The notes beneath the pieces were generated by a model. That model did no database searches and was not told where the DNA came from. It saw only the letters and a list, made by a program, of their open reading frames with translations. From a virus, in the IMG/VR virus record IMGVR_UViG_3300044608_000075, positions 1 to 21,818 of that record: 21,818 nt of DNA, one strand, 5' to 3'. A program made the position numbers and the translations under genes. This document shows, piece after piece, positions 1 to 8,690 of this stretch; within the stretch, counting starts at the first letter, position 1, and each line of letters starts with the position of its first letter.

Positions 1-1
1 T

Positions 2-3000
2 CGATCAATCTTCCGTCCGGACGAGACGAAGCTAGATAAAGCCAAAGGACTTGCGGATGCAGGTCTTTCTCTTTTTGGTGCGTTAGTACACGGTGTTCCC
101 GCCCAGTTCATGGGGAAGATGGGGCCTGAGTTCCAAGCCAAGAGATTCCGTCCTCCGCAAACACCTGCGGGTGAAAGATACTTCGATGTTGCTGCCGAGG
201 CTTTAGGAAAGGTTGCAGAAGCCTTCCCGATGCAGCCTACAGCCTTCACCTCCCCTGCAAACATCCTAGCGGGTCCTGCTGTCGCTCAGGCGGGTGCTAA
301 AGCAGCAGACGTTAATGCCATGGCTCAGAGGGCTTTACAGGCCGCTGGAGGCCGTCTAGAGAAGGCTGTCGAGAAGCAGGTCTACAGCACGATGGAAAAG
401 GGTGGGTTACCTGCTGAGATCCTTCAGGGGATGACGCAAGGGACGCAGAGTTTCATGGTCCCCCAAAGGGTCGAAGCGCCCCGTAATGAGATGAAACTGT
501 ACAGCCCTGCTGAAGAAGCGGCGTTGAATCTTCAAAGAGGTCAAGGAAGGGGCGAAGGCTTCCTGAGTGATCTACGAAAAGCCGGTGTTAAGGATGAGGA
601 GTTGGAATACACCGGACTGAAAGATTTCCTTGCTGGAAAGCAGAATGTCAGCAAGAAAGAGATTCAGGACTACTTGGCGGAAAACAAGGTACAGCTAGGT
701 GAAGTTCAGTTAGGCCACAGAACTCGATCTTATGAGGGTTTAACTAATCAAATAGACGAGTTGCAAAACAAGATCATTTCGGCTCAAGAAGATTTCCAAA
801 ACAGTGGCTATCTGTTTAGAGAAATTCGTGATGACAAGATGTTGAATGAGTTGCCATTTGATTGGCAATTAAAGTACGACAAGATTGTCAACATGAAAGA
901 AATGTTGGAAAAGTTAGAGAACCAAAGGTATGACCTTCCTAAAGGCGAGCCAACCAGACACTCCCAATGGACCCTTCCCGGTGGCGAGAACTACCGAGAG
1001 ATTCTGCTGACGTTGCCTTCGGATAGCATGACCACAGATCAAATAGCGCAAAAGTTGTTTGGTAAGCAAATGCGGTTTTTGTCGGAAGCGGAAAAAGATG
1101 AGGTTGTTCAAGAGTCTCGTAGATTGTTTGAGAATAGAACAGATTACCGCTCCTCCCACTGGGATCAACCTAACGTCCTAGCTCATCTGCGAGTCAATGA
1201 CCGAGTAGATGCAGACGGAAAGAAGATGCTATTGATTGAGGAGATTCAATCAGACTGGCATCAGGCGGGGAGGGAGAAAGGTTACGCAAGCAAGTCGGGT
1301 CAACTTCCAGCGGGATGGGAAGTAGTTGAGGTGCCCAAATACGGGTATCGCGGTGGTCCGCAAATCGGCACCGAGTTCATGGTGTTTGACCGATCAAAGA
1401 CACAAGTTGGTTTTGCAAGCCCAACAAGAGAAGGGGCTATTGCTAACGCGACAGGTTCAAGTTCTCTTGGCGTCCCCGACGCCCCATTCAAAGAAGACTG
1501 GTATCAACTAGTATTAAAGAGAGCCTTACAAGAGGCTGTAGACAAGGGATACGACAGGGTTGGTATCACCACAGGCAAAAGGCAGATAGATCGCTATACA
1601 GACGCTTTGAGGGCGAATGTAGACGCTATTGAGTATGAGCCGTTCAAAACTGATGCTGGCGAGATTCGATACGAAGTAGTAGGGGTGAAGAATGGCAAGC
1701 CTGTGGTTGAGTTGGATGATCTGTCATACAAAGACTTGCAAAAAAAGGTAGGCAAAGAGATCGCCGAAAAGATTCGCGCCAATGCTGGCGAAAGTCTTGC
1801 AGCGGATAGGCCGATGCGTCCTGATTGGATGCGGTTGTCAGCAGACAATCTATCTATCGGCGGCGAGGGGATGAAGAAGTATTACGACGAGATCTACCCC
1901 GGCTTCCTAAACAAGTACGGCAAGAAGTTCGATGCTAAGGTTGGGGATACTGCTTTACAAACAAAGGGAGAATGGCCGTTTCCAATAGAGATTGCTAGTG
2001 ACGGTAAGCAGTATTGGCTAAGAAGCAAAGACCCAAGCAGAAGCGATGCAGCAACTGTAGACGTATCGAAAAGATTTGACAGTTATGGAGATGCCGATAA
2101 AGCTAGAGATAAGTTATATGCTGGCTTTGATGAGCCTGTCCGTTACATCGACATTACTCCCAAGATGAAAGAGGCTCTATCTAAGGGCCAACCGATGTTC
2201 AAGGAAGGTGGGTTGGTATCTAACACCGACACCATCAAAGCCAGACTGATCGAACAAGGGATGCCAGAAGACAAGGCATTCATGCAAGCCCTGAAGTTAG
2301 CTAATGAAAAGCAGATGGCAGACGGTGAGTCACCGGATTTGCAAGAAGCGGCAACAATGATGACCTTGCCACAAGATGCCAAAAACATTCCATTGTCAAC
2401 CTTCGGTAAAATGTTACTAGACATCCCCGCGGGTCTTGGCAAGGGGGCGGTTCAGGGAACTATTGGACTTCCGGGCGATGTTATTTCAGTAACGAGAGGT
2501 GTTGGTTCGGCAATCTCTCCAGATCCTGAAGAAAGCCGGATTGATGCGTTTCTGCGAGGCATGAAGAAACGAACAGTGTTACCAACAACTGAAGACGTAA
2601 GAAGGTTTTTTGACCAAGGCTTGAACATCCCACTGGTTCCTGTAAGTGAAACAGATGAAATTAGGCGACAGTCTGCAAACATTTCAGAAACAATTGGAGA
2701 GTTATTTGGCGGCGGCAAAACCGCCATGGATATTGGAAAAGCCGTTGCAAGGACAAATGTTCCTGCGAACATATCAAGAAACATTGATGTTCCAAGGCAA
2801 CTAAATGAACCATTGGCCGTTGAAGAACCGCTTGCAGTTAACGCCAGATCCGGTGCCTTACCGGGTCAACAACGTATTACATCTGCAAAATCTGAGCCAG
2901 CCATTGACGACGGGGCCGGAGCTGTTGAATCCGTACAATTTGTCAAACTTCCAGACGGAAGATTTGCCACTAGCACCGCTTTTCAACAAGCCAGAAATGT

Positions 3001-3946
3001 AGCCGTTGGATTTGATCAGGCATCTACGCCCGAACAGGCGGCACATATTACGGCGGGTCTTCGCAAATCACCACAAGAACAATTGGTTGCGGTTGTGCTT
3101 GACGAAAACGACCGGCCCATACAAATTATCAGGCATACGATTGGACTGGCTTCGCAAACATCAGCGGAGCCGTTTTCCTTGTTGGGTGCAATCGCCAACA
3201 CGCCTAAAGCAAAAAGTTTTTGGATAAGCCATAATCATCCAAGCGGCAACCCGGAACTGTCGTCGGCGGACAGAAACCTAGCAAATGCAATTAACAATAT
3301 ATCGCGGGGAACGGGAATTGAAATGCGCGGTATTCTTGCAATTGGAAAGTCTAAGTTTGCCGCATATTCGCCAGATGGAACAATTGATATTGCTAACAAC
3401 AACATTCCTGCTGCGGCGCGAACTAAATCAATAGATATGGTGGAGCGAACCTTTCGCAAAGCAAATTTATTGGATTCAACAAAAGTAGAAAGCCCAACAC
3501 AAGCAAAAGATATAGCTCAAAAAATTGCTGGCGACGAAACAGGGTTGGTATTGTTTAATGCCGCGAGGCAACCTGTTGCGTTTATTCCATTGACAAATAT
3601 AAATGTTGGGACGTTGCGTCAAACAGGTGTGGCTAAACAACTTTTAGGCTCTCTGGAAAGAGCCAACGCTACGGCAACCATGTATGTTTCAAAATCCAAA
3701 CCAAACATGGCAGAGCTTTCTAATCTGGAAAGAATGCTTCAGCAGGCCGGGTCGCCCATGTTTGATGCGCTAGTTGGCGCTAATCGAGAGTCTTTACTTA
3801 TGACGGATGCGCTTCCAAGACAGTCCATGGATTTTAGATCTGTGTTTCCAATAACAGGCGCGGCGATGGCAGGATTGGGGGATGACACTACCAACCCCGA
3901 ATTAAGCAAAGCTAAAGGTGGCCTTGCCGCCATGAACAGGAAATAA
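2..3946 (+). CDS. Polyvalent-type phage protein with RadC-like JAMM/JAB domain (5' end outside window)
   Basis: The reading frame stays open to the left edge, so the first in-window ATG (110) is probably not the start; at least 1314 residues are visible. Residues below count from that ATG. Residues ~348-700 resemble a domain of phage large polyvalent proteins, with the motifs IEEIQSDWHQAGREKGY, WYQLVLKRAL, GITTGKRQ and the closing ITPKMKEALSKGQP. Residues ~770-870 hold a Gly-rich helix (GLGKGAVQGTIGLPGDV) followed by LPTTEDV, a pairing I recall from phage polyvalent/internal proteins. Residues ~940-1100 form a RadC-like JAB domain with a complete JAMM signature: E990, H1041-x-H1043, S1051 and D1054. 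Such proteins are thought to be packaged and delivered with DNA to act against host defences. Peptidase activity and packaging here are inference. Charged di-glycine motifs lie at residues 96-100, 698-702 and at the C-terminus (KAKGGL). The stop is 1 nt before the portal start. Confidence 0.85.
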   Translation, partial: RSIFRPDETKLDKAKGLADAGLSLFGALVHGVPAQFMGKMGPEFQAKRFRPPQTPAGERYFDVAAEALGKVAEAFPMQPTAFTSPANILAGPAVAQAGAKAADVNAMAQRALQAAGGRLEKAVEKQVYSTMEKGGLPAEILQGMTQGTQSFMVPQRVEAPRNEMKLYSPAEEAALNLQRGQGRGEGFLSDLRKAGVKDEELEYTGLKDFLAGKQNVSKKEIQDYLAENKVQLGEVQLGHRTRSYEGLTNQIDELQNKIISAQEDFQNSGYLFREIRDDKMLNELPFDWQLKYDKIVNMKEMLEKLENQRYDLPKGEPTRHSQWTLPGGENYREILLTLPSDSMTTDQIAQKLFGKQMRFLSEAEKDEVVQESRRLFENRTDYRSSHWDQPNVLAHLRVNDRVDADGKKMLLIEEIQSDWHQAGREKGYASKSGQLPAGWEVVEVPKYGYRGGPQIGTEFMVFDRSKTQVGFASPTREGAIANATGSSSLGVPDAPFKEDWYQLVLKRALQEAVDKGYDRVGITTGKRQIDRYTDALRANVDAIEYEPFKTDAGEIRYEVVGVKNGKPVVELDDLSYKDLQKKVGKEIAEKIRANAGESLAADRPMRPDWMRLSADNLSIGGEGMKKYYDEIYPGFLNKYGKKFDAKVGDTALQTKGEWPFPIEIASDGKQYWLRSKDPSRSDAATVDVSKRFDSYGDADKARDKLYAGFDEPVRYIDITPKMKEALSKGQPMFKEGGLVSNTDTIKARLIEQGMPEDKAFMQALKLANEKQMADGESPDLQEAATMMTLPQDAKNIPLSTFGKMLLDIPAGLGKGAVQGTIGLPGDVISVTRGVGSAISPDPEESRIDAFLRGMKKRTVLPTTEDVRRFFDQGLNIPLVPVSETDEIRRQSANISETIGELFGGGKTAMDIGKAVARTNVPANISRNIDVPRQLNEPLAVEEPLAVNARSGALPGQQRITSAKSEPAIDDGAGAVESVQFVKLPDGRFATSTAFQQARNVAVGFDQASTPEQAAHITAGLRKSPQEQLVAVVLDENDRPIQIIRHTIGLASQTSAEPFSLLGAIANTPKAKSFWISHNHPSGNPELSSADRNLANAINNISRGTGIEMRGILAIGKSKFAAYSPDGTIDIANNNIPAAARTKSIDMVERTFRKANLLDSTKVESPTQAKDIAQKIAGDETGLVLFNAARQPVAFIPLTNINVGTLRQTGVAKQLLGSLERANATATMYVSKSKPNMAELSNLERMLQQAGSPMFDALVGANRESLLMTDALPRQSMDFRSVFPITGAAMAGLGDDTTNPELSKAKGGLAAMNRK

Positions 3947-3947
3947 G

Positions 3948-6470
3948 ATGGCAACCGAATTCCCCATCGAGCAGGACTATGGAAGAAGTGTTCCGGGCCT
4001 CGCTCAAGGCGATCTGCTCCGGCAGGAACCAGAACCAGAGTTGGATATCAATCTCTCTGAATCCGAGATCGAAGAGCTTCCTGATGGCTCCGCTGTTGTC
4101 ACGCTCCCCGAAGGTCCGATAGAGAACCCAGACTTCTATGAGAATCTGGCTGAATCTGCCGACTCATTGGAGGTTGCAGGCTTTGCTCTGCGGTACATCG
4201 AGCTGATCGAGAAGGACAAAGACGCAAGGAAACAGCGGGACAAGCAGTACGAAGAGGGGATCAGACGTACCGGATTGGGGAATGACGCTCCCGGAGGCGC
4301 TTCGTTTAACGGTGCATCTAAAGTCGTGCATCCTGTAATGGCTGAAGGATGCGTAGATTTCGCTTCCAGAGCCATTAAAGAACTGTTTCCTCCTGATGGG
4401 CCGACCCGGACGAAGATTCTGGGGGAGACCTCTAAGGAAAAAACAGAGGTTGCGGATCGTAAACGCGACTTCATGAACTGGCAGTTGACCGAACAGATCC
4501 CAGAGTTCTCGGATGAGTTGGAGCAGATGCTCACTCAACTGCCTCTTGGAGGTAGTCAGTACCTAAAACTCTGGTATGACGAGCGTCAGAAGAGGCCTTG
4601 TGCGGAGTTTCTGCCGATTGACAACGTGATTCTGCCGTTTGCGGCGACGAACTTCTACAACAGTCAGCGGGTCACGGAAGTTCACGACATTTCCAACTAC
4701 GAATACAAGCAACGAATCCGTTCTGGCTTGTATCGGGATACGTCATACATTCGTGCAACGATGGCTCCTGAGCCTACAGGCCCACAAAAGGCCAATGACA
4801 AGGTAGAGGGAAGGTCAGATAACGACAACGAAGACGGTGTACGGCGTGTTTACCACGTTTATACATGGCTGGAACTGGAAAGTGATAGCTATACGAAGGG
4901 AGATCTAGCGCCTTACATCCTGATGATTGACGAACTGGAGACGGAAGTCGTCGGTTTGTACCGAAATTGGGAGGAAGGCGAGGAAACGATGACGAAACTC
5001 GATTGGATTGTCGAGTTTAAGTTCATTCCTTGGCGTGGTGCTTACGCTATTGGCCTTCCGCACCTGATTGGAGGGCTTTCTGCGGCCCTTACAGGCTCTC
5101 TGAGGGCACTTTTGGACTCTGCCCACATCAACAATGCAGCAACGATGCTGAAACTCAAGGGAGCGAAGCTGTCGGGGCAGTCTCAGCAGGTCGAAGTGAC
5201 CCAAGTTGCCGAGTTGGAAGCAGCTCCGGGGGTAGATGACATTCGGAAAATTGCGATGCCGATGCCATTTAACCCCCCGAGTCCGGTTTTGTTTCAACTT
5301 TTGGGGTTCCTGACGACCGCTGCTAAGGGGGTTGTAACGACAGCAGAGGAAAAGATCGCAGATGTGACTGCTAATGCTCCTGTGGGGACTACACAAGCCC
5401 TTATTGAACAGGGAGCGGCGGTCTTTTCGAGTATTCACGCGAGGCTTCACAAGAGTCAGACGAGGGTTCTGAAGATTCTGCAACGGATCAACCGTTGGTA
5501 TCTAGATGACATGGCTAGATCCGACGATATGGTTGATTTAGACATTAAGAGGGAAGACTTTGCAAAAGTATCGGACGTTGTTCCTGTCAGTGATCCTCAC
5601 ATCTTCTCTGAAACTCAGCGAATGGCCCAATCTCAAGCGGTCATGTCAATCGCAGAGAAGAACCCGGACCTCTTTAATCGAAGAGTGGTCATATCACGCT
5701 TCCTGAAGCAGCTTAAAGTACCGGCGATCAATGAACTGATGACCGATATGCCGGGGCCTCAGAAGCAGGATCCTGCTAATGAGAACGTAGCCATGAGCAT
5801 TGGTCAGTCTGCCTTTGCTTACCCTGAACAGGACCATCTGGGGCATATTCAGGCGCATTTGGACTATGCAAAGAACCCGGTATTGGGTGGGAATCCGTTG
5901 ATTGCTCCGAGCTTCCTTCCGAAAGCGATGGAGCACATCAAACAGCACATAGCTTTGTGGTATCTGAACCGTATGGAAGGCTATATTCATCAGTCTTTGG
6001 GTCAGAAGTTGGAGGATTACGAGCTAATCACCGATCCCAAGCCTGTAGACAAGATGTTTGGGGCGGCTTCTCAGCACGTTGACATGGATGCTCAGGAAAC
6101 CCTGCAAGGGATCATGCCGATCATTCAACAGATGGTCCAGCAGGCGCAACAGTTCAAGCCGAAGCCTGATTTGACGCCTGACGGACAGGTTCTGCTACAG
6201 ACGAGCATGGCTGAGACTCAAAGAAGGACTGAGCGTGACAAGGCAGAACTCCAGCTTAAAGGGCAGGAGATGCAGCAGAAACTTGAACTTCAGATGCTGG
6301 AGCTACAACAGAAACAGCAAATGGAGATGGAAGATTTGCAGTTGAGAATGGCGATTGCAGTTGGAGATCAGGAAACCAAGGAGCGTATAGAAACCGCCAG
6401 ATTGACAAGAGACGCTGCTAGGTTGAAACTAGATCAAGATAAAACAATTATTGATTACACAATCCAATAG
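3948..6470 (+). CDS. Portal (head-tail connector) protein
   Basis: This 840-aa protein would form the dodecameric ring at the capsid vertex through which DNA is packaged and ejected. The core (about residues 60-650) matches the portal family of uncultured aquatic podovirus-like phages: a GASFNGASKVVHPV segment, AEGCVDFASRAIKELFPP, and a GTTQALIEQG...SSIHARLHKSQ stretch near 475-505. The C-terminus (about 752-835) is a Gln/Glu/Lys-rich coiled coil, longer than in minimal portals. The N-terminal 55 residues are acidic and contain DGSAVVTLPE (46-55), a motif repeated in the scaffold. The start is supported by AGGA about 8 nt upstream inside the preceding gene's end, and by 1-nt spacing from its stop, which suggests coupled translation. 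The family assignment rests on recognised motifs; no search was run. Confidence 0.85.
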   Translation: MATEFPIEQDYGRSVPGLAQGDLLRQEPEPELDINLSESEIEELPDGSAVVTLPEGPIENPDFYENLAESADSLEVAGFALRYIELIEKDKDARKQRDKQYEEGIRRTGLGNDAPGGASFNGASKVVHPVMAEGCVDFASRAIKELFPPDGPTRTKILGETSKEKTEVADRKRDFMNWQLTEQIPEFSDELEQMLTQLPLGGSQYLKLWYDERQKRPCAEFLPIDNVILPFAATNFYNSQRVTEVHDISNYEYKQRIRSGLYRDTSYIRATMAPEPTGPQKANDKVEGRSDNDNEDGVRRVYHVYTWLELESDSYTKGDLAPYILMIDELETEVVGLYRNWEEGEETMTKLDWIVEFKFIPWRGAYAIGLPHLIGGLSAALTGSLRALLDSAHINNAATMLKLKGAKLSGQSQQVEVTQVAELEAAPGVDDIRKIAMPMPFNPPSPVLFQLLGFLTTAAKGVVTTAEEKIADVTANAPVGTTQALIEQGAAVFSSIHARLHKSQTRVLKILQRINRWYLDDMARSDDMVDLDIKREDFAKVSDVVPVSDPHIFSETQRMAQSQAVMSIAEKNPDLFNRRVVISRFLKQLKVPAINELMTDMPGPQKQDPANENVAMSIGQSAFAYPEQDHLGHIQAHLDYAKNPVLGGNPLIAPSFLPKAMEHIKQHIALWYLNRMEGYIHQSLGQKLEDYELITDPKPVDKMFGAASQHVDMDAQETLQGIMPIIQQMVQQAQQFKPKPDLTPDGQVLLQTSMAETQRRTERDKAELQLKGQEMQQKLELQMLELQQKQQMEMEDLQLRMAIAVGDQETKERIETARLTRDAARLKLDQDKTIIDYTIQ

Positions 6471-6479
6471 GAGTTGATG

Positions 6480-6614
6480 ATGAGCGACAAAGACCAAAAG
6501 AGTGTGAATGTTCCACAGCATAAAAGGCTTGCAATGGGCGTCCCGCTGAACGGACAGTCCATGGAACCCAAACAACCGCAAAAACAGGAGGCAAAGCTGC
6601 TTAAACGCAAATGA
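6480..6614 (+). CDS. Small conserved-position phage protein, 44 aa
   Basis: A 44-residue, Lys/Gln-rich, basic protein of unknown function (begins MSDKDQ, ends LLKRK). It fills the gap between the portal stop and the next gene. The AGGAG at 6469-6473 overlaps the portal stop codon TAG. It lies 3 nt from an ATG at 6477 and 6 nt from the ATG at 6480, so the second was chosen; the first would add one Met. The stop overlaps the next start as ATGA (6611-6614), typical of coupled phage genes. The gene call rests on the ribosome-binding site, the overlap and filling of the gap. It has no recognisable domain. Confidence 0.6.
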   Translation: MSDKDQKSVNVPQHKRLAMGVPLNGQSMEPKQPQKQEAKLLKRK

Positions 6615-6796
6615 AGACAGTCAGTGATCTGATCGGCGGTATCAAAGCCTCACAGAGTGAAATATCTCTGGCCCTTGCGCTGGGAAAAGCGCAGACATGG
6701 GAGGCGTATCACCGCATGGTTGGAACATATCAAGGATTACAGGAATCGCTTGATATTCTCAATAACCTTTTAAGAGACGAAGATGAACATGAATGA
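6611..6796 (+). CDS. Small helical phage protein, 61 aa
   Basis: A 61-residue, mostly helical-looking acidic protein (MKTVSDLIGGIKAS... ending RDEDEHE) of unknown function. It starts in an ATGA overlap with the 44-aa gene and overlaps the co-chaperonin start by 14 nt, so it sits firmly inside one co-translated cassette. An AGGAGG at 6586-6591 is 19 nt from the start, too far for normal use, so reinitiation from the upstream stop is more likely. Small proteins of this size and type commonly follow portal genes in related uncultured phages; a head-assembly role is only a guess by position. Confidence 0.7.
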   Translation: MKTVSDLIGGIKASQSEISLALALGKAQTWEAYHRMVGTYQGLQESLDILNNLLRDEDEHE

Positions 6797-7217
6797 GCCG
6801 GTAGCTTCTAACGAAGCTGAGCTTGCTTGGGCATTCCCGAGTGTAAATCCCGGTGCTACTCCTCTTGGTGGGCGGATTCTCGTACAACTGCGCCGCACCA
6901 AAAAGAAAACCCAGAGTGGTTTGATTCTGGTTTCAGAGACGAAAGAGGCAGAAAAGTGGCAAAACATGATTGCTAAAGTCATAGCGATTGGTCCACTAGC
7001 TTATCGACATCGGGACAGCATGAATCCATGGCCGGAAGGTTCATGGTGTGTTGCTGGAGACTTCATTCGGGTTCCCAAGTGGGGCGGGGATCGTTGGGAA
7101 GTCAAAGTACCCGGAGAAAAAGAGGATGAAGAGCCAGTGCTCTTTGCAATCTTTAACGATCACGAAGTCATTGCAAAAGTGACGACTGATCCCTTGTCGA
7201 TGCGAGCATTTGTATGA
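6783..7217 (+). CDS. GroES-like (Cpn10) co-chaperonin
   Basis: A 144-aa protein resembling the Cpn10 family, which caps the host GroEL chamber during folding. Evidence: GGRILVQLRR (29-38) matches the first strand of GroES; KTQSGLILVSE (42-52) resembles the GroEL-binding mobile loop, where GroES has a GGIIL-like core; AKVIAIGP (64-71) matches the following strand; and AGDFIRVPKWGGDRW (91-105) with FAIFNDHEVIAKV (121-133) matches the closing strands. At 144 residues it is longer than bacterial GroES (about 95), as phage versions often are. T4 gp31 is the classic phage example, needed to fold the major capsid protein; its place between portal and scaffold fits that role. AAGAG at 6772-6776 supports this start, and the stop overlaps the scaffold start (ATGA). 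Confidence 0.8.
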   Translation: MNMNEPVASNEAELAWAFPSVNPGATPLGGRILVQLRRTKKKTQSGLILVSETKEAEKWQNMIAKVIAIGPLAYRHRDSMNPWPEGSWCVAGDFIRVPKWGGDRWEVKVPGEKEDEEPVLFAIFNDHEVIAKVTTDPLSMRAFV

Positions 7218-8140
7218 ACGATCCCAAAGTAAAAGAAGAGCTAAATATCAAAGAGGAAGTTGACGGTTCAGCCGTTGTAGAACTTCCTGAAGATTTGACC
7301 CCAAAGGAAGAAGAAGACGCGCCTGTAGAGAAGGCCGAAGGCGGCGAAGTTGATGATGAAGATCATCCAGACGATACCGAGGCTGTACGGTCTGCCAGAC
7401 GAGCTAGGCGCAGGGCCAAGAAGGATTTAATCAAGCGCACGAACGAAGAGAAGGATCGTCGTCTTGAATTGCTCCAGAGGCAGAATCAAGACCTTATGGA
7501 GCGTCTGTCTGTAGTAGAGAAGAAAACTCACAGTTCAGACTTGGCAAGGTTAGACAAGGCTATTGAGGACGAAGAACTGCGTCTTCAGTATGCCATGGCA
7601 AAACTCAGTGATGCGGGAAATCGTTCTAACGGCGCTGAGATGGCTAAAGCGCAAGAGCTTTGGTATGAAACTCGGGGCCGTGTAGAGGCGTTGAGGCGAG
7701 CCAAAGAGCAGGCGGCAAAATCTCAGACGCAGGAATCGGGCGCGGTAAATCCTCAACTGATGCGTCATGCAAATCAGTGGATGGAAACAAACCCGTGGTA
7801 TGACCCTGCCGGTAATGACGAAGATAGTCAGATTGCGAAGATCATTGACCAACGACTTCATAAAGAAGGGTGGGATCCTAATACGGAAGAGTATTGGGAC
7901 GAATTAAATGATCGCTTGCAAAAACGACTCCCACATAGGTACAATCAGTCAGACGAGCCAAGGAGGAAGCCCAGAAGTGTAGTAACGGGATCTGGTCGTG
8001 AATCAGCACCGCGAGGAGGGGCGCAATTTGTATTGAGTCCCGAGCAAGTCCGAGCGATGAAGGATGCGGGATTTTGGGAAGACCCAGAGAAACGCGCCAA
8101 AATGATTAAACGATACGCCCAAGACGCACGACGGAGCTAA
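7214..8140 (+). CDS. Capsid scaffolding protein
   Basis: A 308-aa, highly charged protein with scaffold architecture. It has an acidic N-terminus (about 1-60, many Glu/Asp), a long coiled-coil middle (about 60-170, starting with an Arg/Lys-rich stretch SARRARRRAKKDLIKR) and a basic helical C-terminus (KRAKMIKRYAQDARRS), the kind of tail scaffolds use to bind the inner face of the capsid protein. Residues 17-26 are DGSAVVELPE, nearly identical to a motif in the portal N-terminus. It lies two genes before the major capsid protein, the usual position for a scaffold. The start overlaps the co-chaperonin stop as ATGA, so translation is probably coupled. The function is inferred from composition, order and motifs and not from a catalytic signature. 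Confidence 0.75.
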   Translation: MNDPKVKEELNIKEEVDGSAVVELPEDLTPKEEEDAPVEKAEGGEVDDEDHPDDTEAVRSARRARRRAKKDLIKRTNEEKDRRLELLQRQNQDLMERLSVVEKKTHSSDLARLDKAIEDEELRLQYAMAKLSDAGNRSNGAEMAKAQELWYETRGRVEALRRAKEQAAKSQTQESGAVNPQLMRHANQWMETNPWYDPAGNDEDSQIAKIIDQRLHKEGWDPNTEEYWDELNDRLQKRLPHRYNQSDEPRRKPRSVVTGSGRESAPRGGAQFVLSPEQVRAMKDAGFWEDPEKRAKMIKRYAQDARRS

Positions 8141-8144
8141 AACC

Positions 8145-8678
8145 ATGGATTCTCGCCTAAAAAAGTCTCTTAACGCTGGCGGACGCGAAACTCGCGCAAG
8201 CGAGGACGTAACCCGTTCAGACGATTCTCTCCATTCCACGCAGGAACGTCGCAAGATGTGGAGCGATGAGTGGACCCAATCAGCACTTCCAAAGACCCCG
8301 GATGTTCCGGGATGGCATTTGTGCTGGCTTTCAACCACCAATGGATACGACAGCATTGATAAGCGGATGCGACTCGGGTATGTACCTGTTAAGTCAGATG
8401 AGTTACCGGGGTTTGAAAATTACCGTGTAAAGGCTGGAGAAAACACTGGTTTTATCTCATGCAACGAGATGGTCTTGTACAAGATCCCAATGGATGTGTA
8501 TCAGGATGTCATGTTGCATATGCACCATCATCTTCCTATGGAAGAGGCTGAGAAGGTTCGGTATCAAGCTGAACAAGCTCAGGGTCGAGATAGCCGAGGG
8601 AGGTCTCTCGGGCAGGTTGAGGGTGAGGGCTTTGGAATGCTGGATGAACCAGTCAAAACTCCCGTATTTTCGGGTTAA
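8145..8678 (+). CDS. Conserved phage head-module protein of unknown function, 177 aa
   Basis: I do not assign a function. The protein has a polar, Arg/Ser/Asp-rich N-terminus (about 1-40), a folded-looking middle with several Trp and Tyr (GWHLCWLSTTNGYDS, then MRLGYVPVKSDELPG), a segment reading LYKIPMDVYQDVMLHMHHHL (about 106-125) and a charged, Gly-rich tail. The CGGAG at 8132-8136 lies 8 nt upstream of the ATG. It sits between scaffold and decoration-like genes, so it may be a minor capsid or assembly factor. The middle part resembles conserved proteins I recall next to scaffold genes in uncultured aquatic phages, but they too are unnamed. Confidence 0.7.
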   Translation: MDSRLKKSLNAGGRETRASEDVTRSDDSLHSTQERRKMWSDEWTQSALPKTPDVPGWHLCWLSTTNGYDSIDKRMRLGYVPVKSDELPGFENYRVKAGENTGFISCNEMVLYKIPMDVYQDVMLHMHHHLPMEEAEKVRYQAEQAQGRDSRGRSLGQVEGEGFGMLDEPVKTPVFSG

Positions 8679-8690
8679 CAGGAGCTTACT

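Noticed and set aside
110-112. ATG at 110 as the true start of the JAMM protein
   Set aside because: The frame has no stop back to base 2 and no convincing ribosome site precedes this ATG, so the gene most likely starts outside the window.
4905-5483. A 192-codon minus-strand open frame inside the portal gene
   Set aside because: It overlaps conserved portal motifs on the opposite strand and shows no ribosome site or known domain.
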